Assembly (NCBI GenBank): GCA_025966435.1
Contig: JAICRQ010000206.1
Location: 1-6,422, forward strand
Direction: 5' to 3'
Source of the DNA: Anaerolineales bacterium
Lineage (GTDB): Bacteria > Chloroflexota > Anaerolineae > Anaerolineales > Villigracilaceae
DNA: 6,422 nt
The notes under the pieces are model-generated. The model ran no database searches. It had not been told where the DNA came from and worked only from the letters and a program-made list of their open reading frames with translations. Below, one piece after another: positions 1 through 6,021 of this stretch. A program made the position numbers and the translations under genes. Numbering within the stretch: position 1 is the stretch's first letter; each line of letters opens with the position of its first letter.

Positions 1-336
1 ATCTCCGTAGAAAACCAGAATCCTGCCCCTAAACTCTGCCCTTTCAAGTTCCGCCAATGTGCAGACGGGGATGGTCTCCGCTGAGATATCACAGGAGGGT
101 GAAAATGTGTTCGCGGATACCTCCAGCGCCTCTCCGTTAAGTTCAAGAGATGTATACTCCGCTTCCCAATCGGGACACGGAATCTCCTGCATCTCCACAG
201 AAAGCCCACTTTGCCTGAACACCTCACTGATATAGTCCGCTGCTGCTCGATTGGCGGGAGACCCAATTGGACGACTCCCGATCTGAACAGCGAGGTGCTC
301 CACGTGTTCCAACGTGCCATCGGCAATTGTTTTCAA
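1..336 (-). CDS. M28-family metallopeptidase (aminopeptidase-like), N-terminal part
   Basis: Reading the - strand from TTG at 336 gives 112 residues without a stop, running off the left edge. Residues 14-36 have the HLAxxIGSRPxGSxxNRxAADYI pattern that opens many M28 zinc aminopeptidases. They are followed by a helix ending in GL and a V-rich strand. Residues 82-112 (CDIS..IPVCTLAELERAEFRGRILVFYGD) resemble the start of the PA-like insert that many M28 members carry before or within the catalytic domain. The zinc ligands would lie beyond the window, so activity cannot be judged. No signal peptide is visible, which suggests a cytoplasmic enzyme. The start is well fixed: an in-frame TGA lies at 342-340 and AGGAG at 347-343 is 6 nt from the TTG. 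The gene is divergent from the sugar operon and probably unrelated to it in function. Family assignment rests on the N-terminal pattern only. Confidence 0.72.
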   Translation of the reverse strand, partial: MKTIADGTLEHVEHLAVQIGSRPIGSPANRAAADYISEVFRQSGLSVEMQEIPCPDWEAEYTSLELNGEALEVSANTFSPSCDISAETIPVCTLAELERAEFRGRILVFYGD

Positions 337-342
337 ACATCA

Positions 343-347
343 CTCCT
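343..347 (-). promoter_or_regulatory. Ribosome binding site deciding a TTG start
   Basis: AGGAG on the - strand lies 6 nt before TTG at 336-334. An ATG at 340-338 is in a different frame, and that frame gives a protein with no family resemblance. The reading frame of the peptidase has a TGA two codons before the TTG, so no earlier start is possible. Confidence 0.65.
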
Positions 348-455
348 GGGATCAAGCCAAGGACAAAAGAGTCCGCGCACGAGGCTTCGTCTGATTCGCG
401 TACCTGAGCACCCCGGCTAGAAATTAAGAAAGTCGTGAGCCTTCGTGGAAAGGGA

Positions 456-484
456 TTGACTCTCAATTGTCCATTCGCTATAAT
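456..484 (+). promoter_or_regulatory. Sigma70-type promoter of the sugar operon
   Basis: TTGACT at 456-461 and a perfect TATAAT at 479-484 are separated by 17 nt, the optimal spacing for a housekeeping sigma factor promoter. Transcription should start around 490-492, giving a leader of about 60 nt before the repressor ATG at 553. The expected start lies at the left edge of the LacI-type operator, so bound repressor should block it. No other promoter of similar quality was seen further down the operon, so this probably drives all the + strand genes. Confidence 0.8.
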
Positions 485-489
485 GATAA

Positions 490-511
490 AAACGTTTACG
501 TAAACGTTTAC
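490..511 (+). promoter_or_regulatory. LacI-family operator region (two overlapping sites)
   Basis: Positions 490-509 form a perfect 20-bp palindrome. Within it the octamer AAACGTTT occurs twice, at 490-497 and 502-509, each self-complementary with the central CG typical of LacI/PurR/RbsR operators. The second copy extends to a perfect 12-bp palindrome, GTAAACGTTTAC, at 500-511. The first keeps the AAACGTTTAC half but has AA in place of GT on its left. The two centres are 12 bp apart, a little over one helical turn, so two dimers could bind on roughly similar faces or compete. The site covers the predicted transcription start, which indicates autorepression and control of the whole operon by the repressor encoded next to it. 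Confidence 0.82.
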
Positions 512-552
512 CTATTTCAGTATACCCGATTTTTTCAAGGAAATCTATATAG

Positions 553-1572
553 ATGGTAACCATCCGAGAAGTGGCTGAAAGCGCAGGGGTTTCCTATGCC
601 ACCGTATCGCACGTCATAAACAACACTCGGCTTGTTTCCCCCGAAACACGCGAACGCGTATTGGCGGCGATGGATGCTTTAAATTATCGCCCGAATGCTC
701 TGGCGCGCTCGCTTCGCCAGGGGAAGACAAACACGCTGGGCCTGGTTCTCCCGGACAGCGCCAATCCCTTCTTCGCCGAAATCAGCCGCAGCATTGAAGA
801 CGAGGCCTTCAAAAGAGGCTACAGTGTTTTTCTATGCAATACCGAACGGGACACACAGCGCGAGTTGTTTTACGTGGATGTTCTGAGCAATAGACAAGTG
901 GATGGAATTATCTTTGTCGCAGCAGGTGATCAGGCGGACTCGCTTGATTTTTTGCTCCACCGTAACATGCCTGTTGTGATGATTGACCGGAACCTCTCAG
1001 ACGTCGAAGTGGACGCGGTGCTGACAGATAACCAGCTTGGGGGATATCTTGCCACCCGGCATTTGCTCGAACTCGGTCATACACGGATCGCCTGCATCGC
1101 CGGTCCTTCCAGTATTACGCCCAGCGCCGAACGGATCATCGGATATCGAAAGGCGCTGGAAGAAGCAGGAATTTCTTACGAGGAAACCCTCGTCTTGCGC
1201 GGGGATTATCATGCGCAGTCCGGAATGGACATCACGAAGTCAATTCTTTCCCTCCATCCCCGCCCAACAGCCATATTTGCTTTGAATGATCTGATGGCGC
1301 TTGGTGCGCTTCGGGCGGCTGCCGAGGCAGGCTGCTCTGTTCCTGAGGATCTGGCAGTCGTCGGCTACGATGATCTGGAAATTGCACACTTTACCAATCC
1401 CCCACTCACAACAATTGCTCAACCCAAGAAAGCGATTGGTGTTCAGGCTATTAATTTACTGGTCGGTCGGATGTCGCAAAAGAATCGTCCACCGAGTCGT
1501 ATTATTCTGCCGCCGGAACTGATCGTCCGCCGTAGTACCCAACCCCAGGCCAGCGAAGTCGAGGTGCCATGA
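553..1572 (+). CDS. LacI-family transcriptional repressor, RbsR-like
   Basis: The protein is 339 residues, the usual length for a full LacI/GalR regulator. Residues 4-23 form the helix-turn-helix (IREVAESAGVSYATVSHVIN). Residues 45-54 (YRPNALARSL) are the hinge helix that inserts into the central CG of the operator. The rest is a periplasmic-binding-protein-like sensor domain. It keeps counterparts of the ribose contacts of ribose-binding protein: NPFF at 71-74, D145-R146, R194, N245, D273 and Q290. Overall it resembles E. coli RbsR closely (NPFF, CNTE, GHTRIACIAGP, PPLTTI.QPK). Ribose or a close pentose is therefore the likely inducer, though this is inferred from homology. AAGGA at 537-541 is 11 nt from the ATG, a somewhat long spacing that may keep repressor levels low. 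The gene is first in the operon, overlaps the kinase by 4 nt, and has a matching operator at its own promoter. Confidence 0.9.
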   Translation: MVTIREVAESAGVSYATVSHVINNTRLVSPETRERVLAAMDALNYRPNALARSLRQGKTNTLGLVLPDSANPFFAEISRSIEDEAFKRGYSVFLCNTERDTQRELFYVDVLSNRQVDGIIFVAAGDQADSLDFLLHRNMPVVMIDRNLSDVEVDAVLTDNQLGGYLATRHLLELGHTRIACIAGPSSITPSAERIIGYRKALEEAGISYEETLVLRGDYHAQSGMDITKSILSLHPRPTAIFALNDLMALGALRAAAEAGCSVPEDLAVVGYDDLEIAHFTNPPLTTIAQPKKAIGVQAINLLVGRMSQKNRPPSRIILPPELIVRRSTQPQASEVEVP

Positions 1573-2534
1573 CTCCAAAGATCGTTGTTGTTGGAAGCGC
1601 CAATACGGATTTTGTTCTGACAGTGCCAGCATTGCCCTCCCACGGTGAGACAGTGTTGGGTGATCAATTTCGCGTGGTGCGCGGCGGCAAGGGGGCGAAC
1701 CAGGCGGTGGCGGCAGCGCGGCTGGGTGCTGATGTCACATTGGTCGCGCGGTTGGGTACGGATAGCTTTGGGGATGAAGCGCTGGCTGCTTATAAGCAGG
1801 AGGGAATCCGAACCGATTTCATCCTGCAAGACCCTGATATTCATTCCGGGGTCGCGCTCATCATGGTCAATAAAAACGGAGAAAACCTGATTGGTGTTGG
1901 GCCTGGCGCCAACAGTCACTTAAGCGTGGAAAATGTTCAGGCTGCAGAGGAAGCCATCGAGGCGGCGGATTGCGTGCTTGTGCAGTTGGAAGTCCCTCTC
2001 GGGGTTGTGCAGGCGGCTGTGGAAATTGCACGCCGCCATAACGTCAAAGTTATTCTCAACCCCGCGCCGGCCCGAAAAATCCCCCAGGACATCCTCGAAG
2101 CAGTTGACTATCTCACACCGAACGAAACGGAAGCGGCGATTCTTGCAGGCCAGAATCCATCTGAAATGGGATCAGATTCTCTCCCAGAGCTGGCTTCGAT
2201 CTTGGGTGTCCCGAATTTGGTAGTCACACTGGGCTCGAAAGGCGCCTGCATTCTTCAGAGCGGGCAAATATCCCTTGTTCCTCCCTTTTCCATTAAGCCA
2301 GTAGACACCACAGCTTCCGGCGACGCATTCAATGGAGCCTTAGCCGTTGCTCTAGCCCGAGGCGAAGATCTACCTCAGGCTGTCCGCTATGCGAACGCGG
2401 CGGGCGCGATCACGGCTACTCGCCTTGGAGCCCAGCCTTCCCTCCCCACCGAGCAGGAGTTAAATCAATTTATGGTTTCATCAGCGCCTGGATCAAACCC
2501 GGCAGTCCCGGACGCTGTTGACTCGTTAGGTTAA
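1569..2534 (+). CDS. rbsK: Ribokinase (PfkB family)
   Basis: This enzyme phosphorylates D-ribose with ATP to ribose 5-phosphate in the cytoplasm, feeding the pentose phosphate pathway and nucleotide synthesis. The 321-residue protein aligns along its length with E. coli RbsK. It has GSANTD at 9-14, GGKGANQAVAAA at 39-50 for the sugar lid and binding site, E141 in QLE, LNPAPAR at 163-169, the PNETE phosphate/magnesium motif at 184-188, TLGSKG at 220-225, and DTTASGDAFNGAL at 246-258 with catalytic D252. The last stretch fits the second PfkB signature; ASGD in place of the commoner GAGD is allowed. A tail of about 18 residues after F301 exceeds the usual length. Its ATG overlaps the repressor stop as ATGA, with GAGG at 1561-1564, so translation is probably coupled. 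Other pentose or deoxyribose substrates are possible, but the motifs favour ribose. Confidence 0.92.
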   Translation: MTPKIVVVGSANTDFVLTVPALPSHGETVLGDQFRVVRGGKGANQAVAAARLGADVTLVARLGTDSFGDEALAAYKQEGIRTDFILQDPDIHSGVALIMVNKNGENLIGVGPGANSHLSVENVQAAEEAIEAADCVLVQLEVPLGVVQAAVEIARRHNVKVILNPAPARKIPQDILEAVDYLTPNETEAAILAGQNPSEMGSDSLPELASILGVPNLVVTLGSKGACILQSGQISLVPPFSIKPVDTTASGDAFNGALAVALARGEDLPQAVRYANAAGAITATRLGAQPSLPTEQELNQFMVSSAPGSNPAVPDAVDSLG

Positions 2535-2547
2535 GCAGGAACGCCTT

Positions 2548-2566
2548 TGTAATGCCGGGTATTACA
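2548..2566 (+). repeat. 19-bp interrupted palindrome in the binding-protein leader
   Basis: TGTAAT at 2548-2553 and ATTACA at 2561-2566 are inverted repeats. Between them, CC and GG around a central G also pair, leaving one mismatch on each side (8 of 9 pairs match). In RNA the mismatch is a G-U pair, so a 7-bp stem with a CCGGG loop could form 9 nt before the Shine-Dalgarno sequence at 2576. It differs from the LacI-type operator at 490-511 in having an odd-length centre. It could be an operator for another regulator, an RNA hairpin, or chance. Confidence 0.45.
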
Positions 2567-2575
2567 TTCTATTCC

Positions 2576-2582
2576 GAGGAGG
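2576..2582 (+). promoter_or_regulatory. Strong ribosome binding site fixing the binding-protein start
   Basis: GAGGAGG lies 5 nt before ATG at 2588, which begins a clear lipoprotein signal peptide. The ATG at 2552 in the same frame would add 12 acidic residues before the signal peptide and has no comparable site, so it is not the start. Confidence 0.85.
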
Positions 2583-2587
2583 AAGAA

Positions 2588-4063
2588 ATGAGAAAGGAAC
2601 GATCTTTGGTTTGGGCAGTCACAGCACTGCTCGTGGTGATGTCGTTAGTGCTGACTGCTTGCGGTGGGCAACCAACGGCAACTGCCACCGAACCGTCTGG
2701 CCAAGAGCCGACCGAAGCGCCGGCAGAACCCACGGATGTTGCAACCGAAGCCCCCACCGGGGAAGCAACGGAGGCGCCGACAGGCGAGGCAACAGAAGAT
2801 CCTGCTGCAACAGGAGAGCCTGTTGTCATTACGGGAGAGAACTATAGTCCAGATATTCCCGAACCTGCGGAGCCCGTCACCGTGACCTGGGCTACCTGGA
2901 TTAATACAGAATCCCCCTTCTGGCAAGCAACCATCGCAGCCTTCGAAGAGGTCCATCCGAATATCACGATCGAGGTGCAATCCGTGCCGAATGAGGAGAT
3001 GTTCGACAAGTTCCTGACACAGATCGCAGCCGGCAACCCACCAGATACTGCTTATGTCTCCGACTGGATGACTGGGGCCCTGGCGCAGAACGATGGACTG
3101 GTTCCGTTGAATGACTATATTGCCAAGAGCAACATTATCGATGTCGATGATTATGTTCCGGCATACCTCGAACCCTCCCGGGCAGGCGACGTCCAGTACG
3201 GTCTGCCATTCGCCGGCGAGACAACCATGTTGTTCTATCGCACAGACCGCTTTGAGGAAGTTGGACTCGACCCGAACCACCCACCGGAGACGTGGGAGGA
3301 GTTCCGTGAATATGCCGAGAAGCTCACTGACACAGCAAACGCTAAGTATGGCTTTGCCGTATTTGCTCCAGAATCCGCTTTTTACTTCTACCCCTGGCTG
3401 TGGCAGGCGGGTGGAGATCAGTTGAACCCTGACGATCCAAACGATGTAATCTGGGACAGCCCTGAGGGACAGAAAGCCGCTGATTTCTACGCGAGCCTAG
3501 CACAATACTCGCCACCCGATCTCCTAAATGCCACATCGTGGGACGGACGCGTGCCGTTTGCCAATGGAGATATTGGTATGTACATGGCGGGCACCTGGTT
3601 TGCCGGAACCCTGATGACAGAGTTCCCTGATGCAACCGGTCTGTGGGCTGCCGCGCCATTACCACAGGATCAGCGCTGCGCCACGACGATCGCTGGCGAC
3701 CATCTGGTGATCTTCAAAGCATCCAAGAACCCCGACGCAGCGTTCAAATGGATCGAGTGGTTATCCTCGCCGCAAAATATGGTCGCGTACAACCTGGGCA
3801 ACCCCAATGAACCCGGCACGTTGCTGCCGCCTAAGCAATCGCTTTTAGATGATGCTTCACTTTACGAGAACCGACCCTATCTACAGGCGTCCAAGGACAG
3901 CATGGGATGTGCTTATGTTCCTACGGCAGATCAGCCGAATTACTTTATGGCCGAGGAAATCCTGAACGAATATCTTGGTCAGGCGTTCTACGGCGAGATC
4001 TCCGGAGCCGAAGCCGTTCAGCAAGCCGCCGAAGAAGCGGAAGCAGCACTCCAAGAACAATAA
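2588..4063 (+). CDS. Sugar ABC transporter substrate-binding lipoprotein (CUT1, SBP family 1)
   Basis: This is the extracytoplasmic receptor that captures a sugar and delivers it to the two permeases downstream. From ATG 2588 it has 491 residues. Residues 1-24 are a signal peptide with a Lys/Arg-rich start, a hydrophobic core and the lipobox LTAC, so C25 should be lipidated and anchor the protein. Residues 26-95 are a flexible Thr/Glu/Pro/Ala/Gly linker with an 8-residue direct repeat at 52-67. The binding domain follows from about 97: TVTWATW, F119/FEEVHPNI, AAGNPPD at 148-153, YGLPFAGETTMLFYRTD at 204-220, PPETWEEF, FANGDIGMYMAGTW at 324-337, and the F-WIEWLSSPQN region at 386-397. Many tryptophans (101, 104, 112, 160, 270, 272, 318, 337) could stack on sugar rings, as in oligosaccharide binders. 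C364 and C441 may form a disulfide. The ligand cannot be read from sequence. Confidence 0.92.
   Translation: MRKERSLVWAVTALLVVMSLVLTACGGQPTATATEPSGQEPTEAPAEPTDVATEAPTGEATEAPTGEATEDPAATGEPVVITGENYSPDIPEPAEPVTVTWATWINTESPFWQATIAAFEEVHPNITIEVQSVPNEEMFDKFLTQIAAGNPPDTAYVSDWMTGALAQNDGLVPLNDYIAKSNIIDVDDYVPAYLEPSRAGDVQYGLPFAGETTMLFYRTDRFEEVGLDPNHPPETWEEFREYAEKLTDTANAKYGFAVFAPESAFYFYPWLWQAGGDQLNPDDPNDVIWDSPEGQKAADFYASLAQYSPPDLLNATSWDGRVPFANGDIGMYMAGTWFAGTLMTEFPDATGLWAAAPLPQDQRCATTIAGDHLVIFKASKNPDAAFKWIEWLSSPQNMVAYNLGNPNEPGTLLPPKQSLLDDASLYENRPYLQASKDSMGCAYVPTADQPNYFMAEEILNEYLGQAFYGEISGAEAVQQAAEEAEAALQEQ
2741..2788 (+). repeat. Tandem 24-bp coding repeat in the lipoprotein linker
   Basis: Two adjacent 24-bp units, 2741-2764 and 2765-2788, both encode ATEAPTGE (residues 52-59 and 60-67). 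A degenerate third unit (ATEDPAATGE) follows to 2818. The protein repeats are identical, but 7 of the 8 codons differ, all at the third base. Confidence 0.8.
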
Positions 4064-4087
4064 GCATCTAAATTAATGGCTCAATAT

Positions 4088-4120
4088 CCTCCCTTTTCAG
4101 CAAAACGCTGAAAAGGGAGG
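4088..4120 (+). promoter_or_regulatory. Perfect 14-bp stem-loop between binding-protein and permease genes
   Basis: The arms 4088-4101 and 4107-4120 are exact reverse complements (CCTCCCTTTTCAGC and its complement) around a 5-nt AAAAC loop. The stem begins 24 nt after the binding-protein stop and ends 18 nt before the permease ATG. No T-run follows it (the next bases are ACGAAAGAAA), so it does not look like a classical intrinsic terminator in the + direction. In many binding-protein operons a hairpin at this place protects the upstream mRNA from 3' exonucleases and lets the receptor be made in excess over the permeases. That role is the likeliest here but is inferred. Confidence 0.75.
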
Positions 4121-4138
4121 ACGAAAGAAAGGAGACGC

Positions 4139-5071
4139 ATGGCCGTCACCGAAGTTACCCGCTCAAGTCCCTTTTCCGCGCGGCTGCGTGAGACGCTGCG
4201 CCAGATCCGTAAGAACTGGTCTGCGTATCTTTTCATCGCGCCCGGTCTCATCCATTTCGCGATCTTTACGGTGTTCGCCGTGGGGTTCGCGTTCTATATC
4301 AGCTTCCATGAGTGGAACATTATCAAACCAGACAAACCTTACGTGGGGCTGCAAAATTACCTGGATTTAATTGACGATCCTCGTTTCCACCGGGCAGTCA
4401 AAAACACAATGACCTTTATGATCGGTGTGCCTCTCAACCTTATCGCCGGTTTGTTTGTGGCTCTGCTGCTCAACACCAAGGTCCGTGGGCAGGCAATTTA
4501 CCGCACACTGTTTTACATCCCGGTCGTCACTCCCCTTGTCGTCTCATCGATTATCTGGAAGTGGGTTTACCAGGGTGATTATGGTTTGCTGAATTACTAT
4601 CTGCTGCAATTAGGCATCATCGATCACAAAATTACCTGGCTCGCCGACCCGAACCTGGCTCTGCCGGCACTGATCATTATGGGCATCTGGGGCGGCACTG
4701 GCGCGACGATGGTGATCTATCTGGCGGGTTTGCAGTCGATCCCCGAGGAGATGTATGATGCAGCCAAGGTGGACGGTGCCAGTGCTCTCCAGCGCCTGTT
4801 CTACATCACCATCCCTCTCCTCCGGCCGACCACCTTCTTCTTATTCATCACCGCTGTTATCGGCACATTCCAGATCTTTACAGAGATCTACATCATGACG
4901 AATGGCGGGCCTCTAAACCGGACCACGACCATCGGATATTATCTCTACACAAAGGCCTTCCGTCAATTGGAGATGGGATATGCCACAGCGATGGCATTTG
5001 TCCTTTTCGCCATGATTTTCGTCTTCACTGTAATACAGTGGAAGTATACGCGCGGCGACGTGGAGTATTAG
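4139..5071 (+). CDS. Sugar ABC transporter permease, CUT1 first subunit (MalF/UgpA type)
   Basis: This 310-residue inner-membrane protein is one half of the sugar channel. A short cytoplasmic N-terminus rich in Arg/Lys is followed by six hydrophobic segments at about 29-55, 88-111, 121-142, 174-197, 231-250 and 281-301. The EAA loop that docks on the ATPase lies at 203-230 (EEMYDAAKVDGASALQRLFY, then ITIPLLRP), with the conserved Gly at 213. TNGGP at 254-258 and the YTRGDVEY end are typical of the UgpA/MsmF-like subgroup. Family members near 300 residues lack the long extra N-terminal segments of E. coli MalF, as here. AAAGGAG at 4128-4134 is 4 nt from the ATG. The next gene begins 14 nt after the stop, so the pair is co-translated. 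Confidence 0.93.
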   Translation: MAVTEVTRSSPFSARLRETLRQIRKNWSAYLFIAPGLIHFAIFTVFAVGFAFYISFHEWNIIKPDKPYVGLQNYLDLIDDPRFHRAVKNTMTFMIGVPLNLIAGLFVALLLNTKVRGQAIYRTLFYIPVVTPLVVSSIIWKWVYQGDYGLLNYYLLQLGIIDHKITWLADPNLALPALIIMGIWGGTGATMVIYLAGLQSIPEEMYDAAKVDGASALQRLFYITIPLLRPTTFFLFITAVIGTFQIFTEIYIMTNGGPLNRTTTIGYYLYTKAFRQLEMGYATAMAFVLFAMIFVFTVIQWKYTRGDVEY

Positions 5072-5078
5072 AGAGGAG
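5071..5078 (+). promoter_or_regulatory. Ribosome binding site fixing the second permease start
   Basis: GAGAGGAG starts at the last base of the upstream stop codon and lies 7 nt before ATG 5086. An in-frame ATG at 5038 would overlap the first permease by 34 nt, add 16 residues of mostly Arg and charged character, and has no such site, so ATG 5086 is preferred. Confidence 0.75.
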
Positions 5079-5085
5079 CGACGAA

Positions 5086-6015
5086 ATGGCAATTACCCAA
5101 ACAGAGAAAAGTGTCTCCCAGCCAATCAGCACCCCGGCAGTGCGGCGAATCAAATGGCAGGAAGTGATCGGAAAGCTGATCGTGTATATCCTTCTTACCG
5201 CGGGCTCGATCATCTTTATTGCTCCCTGGGCCTGGATGGTTTCAGCCTCCTTCCAGCCGATCGGACAAATTTTTAACTGGCCGCCGAACTGGATTCCGGA
5301 AACGTTCACTCTCAATAACTATCGAAAATTTCTGGCAGCGGAAGGTTTTTTTCGCTGGGTTCTCAATAGCGGTATGCTGGCCGTGGTGGTTTTGGTGGTC
5401 CAGCTGTTCTTCAACTCGCTGGCTGCGTATACCTTCGCAAAGCGCAAATTTCCGGGCCGGGATACAATTTTCCTGGTAATGCTGGGCACCCTGATGATTC
5501 CCGGCCAGCTCTTCCTGATCCCGAATTACATGATCCTTCTGCGCTCCCCCCTGTTTGGAGGCAACAACCTGCTCGGTCAGGGCGGGCATGGCATGCTGGA
5601 TTCCTTCTGGGGCATCATCATCCCGTATGCGTTCAGCGTCTGGAGCGTTTTCTTCATGCGCCAATACATGAAGGGCATTCCCGACGATCTGCTGGATGCC
5701 GCGCGCATGGATGGCGCTTCGGAGTTCGCAATTTATTGGAAAGTGGTCATGCCTCTCTGCGGGCCCGTACTGGCGGCACAGGCAATCTTTACCTTCACAT
5801 TTGTCTGGAATGACTTTTTCTGGCCGCTGATCGTCATCAGCAATCCGGATCTTCGTACCCTGCAATTAGGTTTAGCACTGTTTGTCATCAAGAACCGCAC
5901 GGTTTGGGATATCGTCTTCGCGGGCTCCGTCATCTCTACTATCCCGGTCTTGCTGATCTTCATCTTCTTCCAGAAATATTTCATCCGCGGCATTGCCCTC
6001 ACCGGTATGAAGTAA
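5086..6015 (+). CDS. Sugar ABC transporter permease, CUT1 second subunit (MalG/UgpE type)
   Basis: This 309-residue membrane protein pairs with the preceding permease. Hydrophobic segments lie near 31-54, 92-116, 126-150, 173-192, 229-250 and 277-298. The EAA loop is at 200-228 (DDLLDAARMDGASEFAIYWK, then VVMPLCGP), with Gly at 210. The ending YFIRGIALTGMK matches the common C-terminus of MalG-like subunits (F..G...GA.KG). FVWNDFFWPL at 239-248 is also characteristic. Residues 153-172 carry a Gly/Asn-rich stretch (SPLFGGNNLLGQGGHGMLD) that is longer than the short turn in MalG; such inserts occur in some CUT1 permeases. The gene ends 6 nt before the Tat lipoprotein start. No ATPase gene lies between or beside the permeases, so the ATPase is either downstream or a shared MsmX/UgpC-type subunit encoded elsewhere. 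Confidence 0.93.
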   Translation: MAITQTEKSVSQPISTPAVRRIKWQEVIGKLIVYILLTAGSIIFIAPWAWMVSASFQPIGQIFNWPPNWIPETFTLNNYRKFLAAEGFFRWVLNSGMLAVVVLVVQLFFNSLAAYTFAKRKFPGRDTIFLVMLGTLMIPGQLFLIPNYMILLRSPLFGGNNLLGQGGHGMLDSFWGIIIPYAFSVWSVFFMRQYMKGIPDDLLDAARMDGASEFAIYWKVVMPLCGPVLAAQAIFTFTFVWNDFFWPLIVISNPDLRTLQLGLALFVIKNRTVWDIVFAGSVISTIPVLLIFIFFQKYFIRGIALTGMK

Positions 6016-6021
6016 AGGATT

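Noticed and set aside
211..420. Small + strand open frame at the left end
   Set aside because: It overlaps the peptidase on the other strand, where the protein pattern is convincing, and shows no family resemblance.
337..455. Promoter for the divergent peptidase gene
   Set aside because: No pair of -35 and -10 boxes with acceptable spacing was found on the - strand by eye; a weak promoter cannot be excluded.
2306..2344. ASGD instead of GAGD in the ribokinase active site, as a sign of lost activity
   Set aside because: The PfkB signature allows Ala/Ser/Gly at these two positions and the catalytic Asp is present, so activity is expected.
2518..2553. Internal promoter TTGACT ... TGTAAT before the binding-protein gene
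   Set aside because: The boxes are good individually but 24 nt apart, too far for a sigma70 promoter.
2552..2587. Earlier in-frame ATG for the binding protein
   Set aside because: It would put 12 mostly acidic residues in front of a lipoprotein signal peptide, and the GAGGAGG site is placed for ATG 2588.
2645..3280. Long - strand open frame (211 codons) opposite the binding-protein gene
   Set aside because: The translation is Cys/Arg/Gly-rich with no recognisable domain and lies wholly antisense to a well-supported gene; it reflects the base composition of that gene.
4088..4120. Intrinsic terminator
   Set aside because: The stem is strong but no T-run follows on the + strand, and the next gene of the operon follows after 18 nt with its own ribosome binding site.
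5038..5085. Earlier in-frame ATG for the second permease
   Set aside because: It overlaps the end of the first permease, lacks a ribosome binding site, and the added residues do not belong to the family; ATG 5086 has GAGAGGAG 7 nt upstream.
5242..5865. Long - strand open frame (207 codons) opposite the second permease
   Set aside because: It is antisense to a clear permease, is rich in His/Gln/Arg without any domain pattern, and has no ribosome binding site of note.
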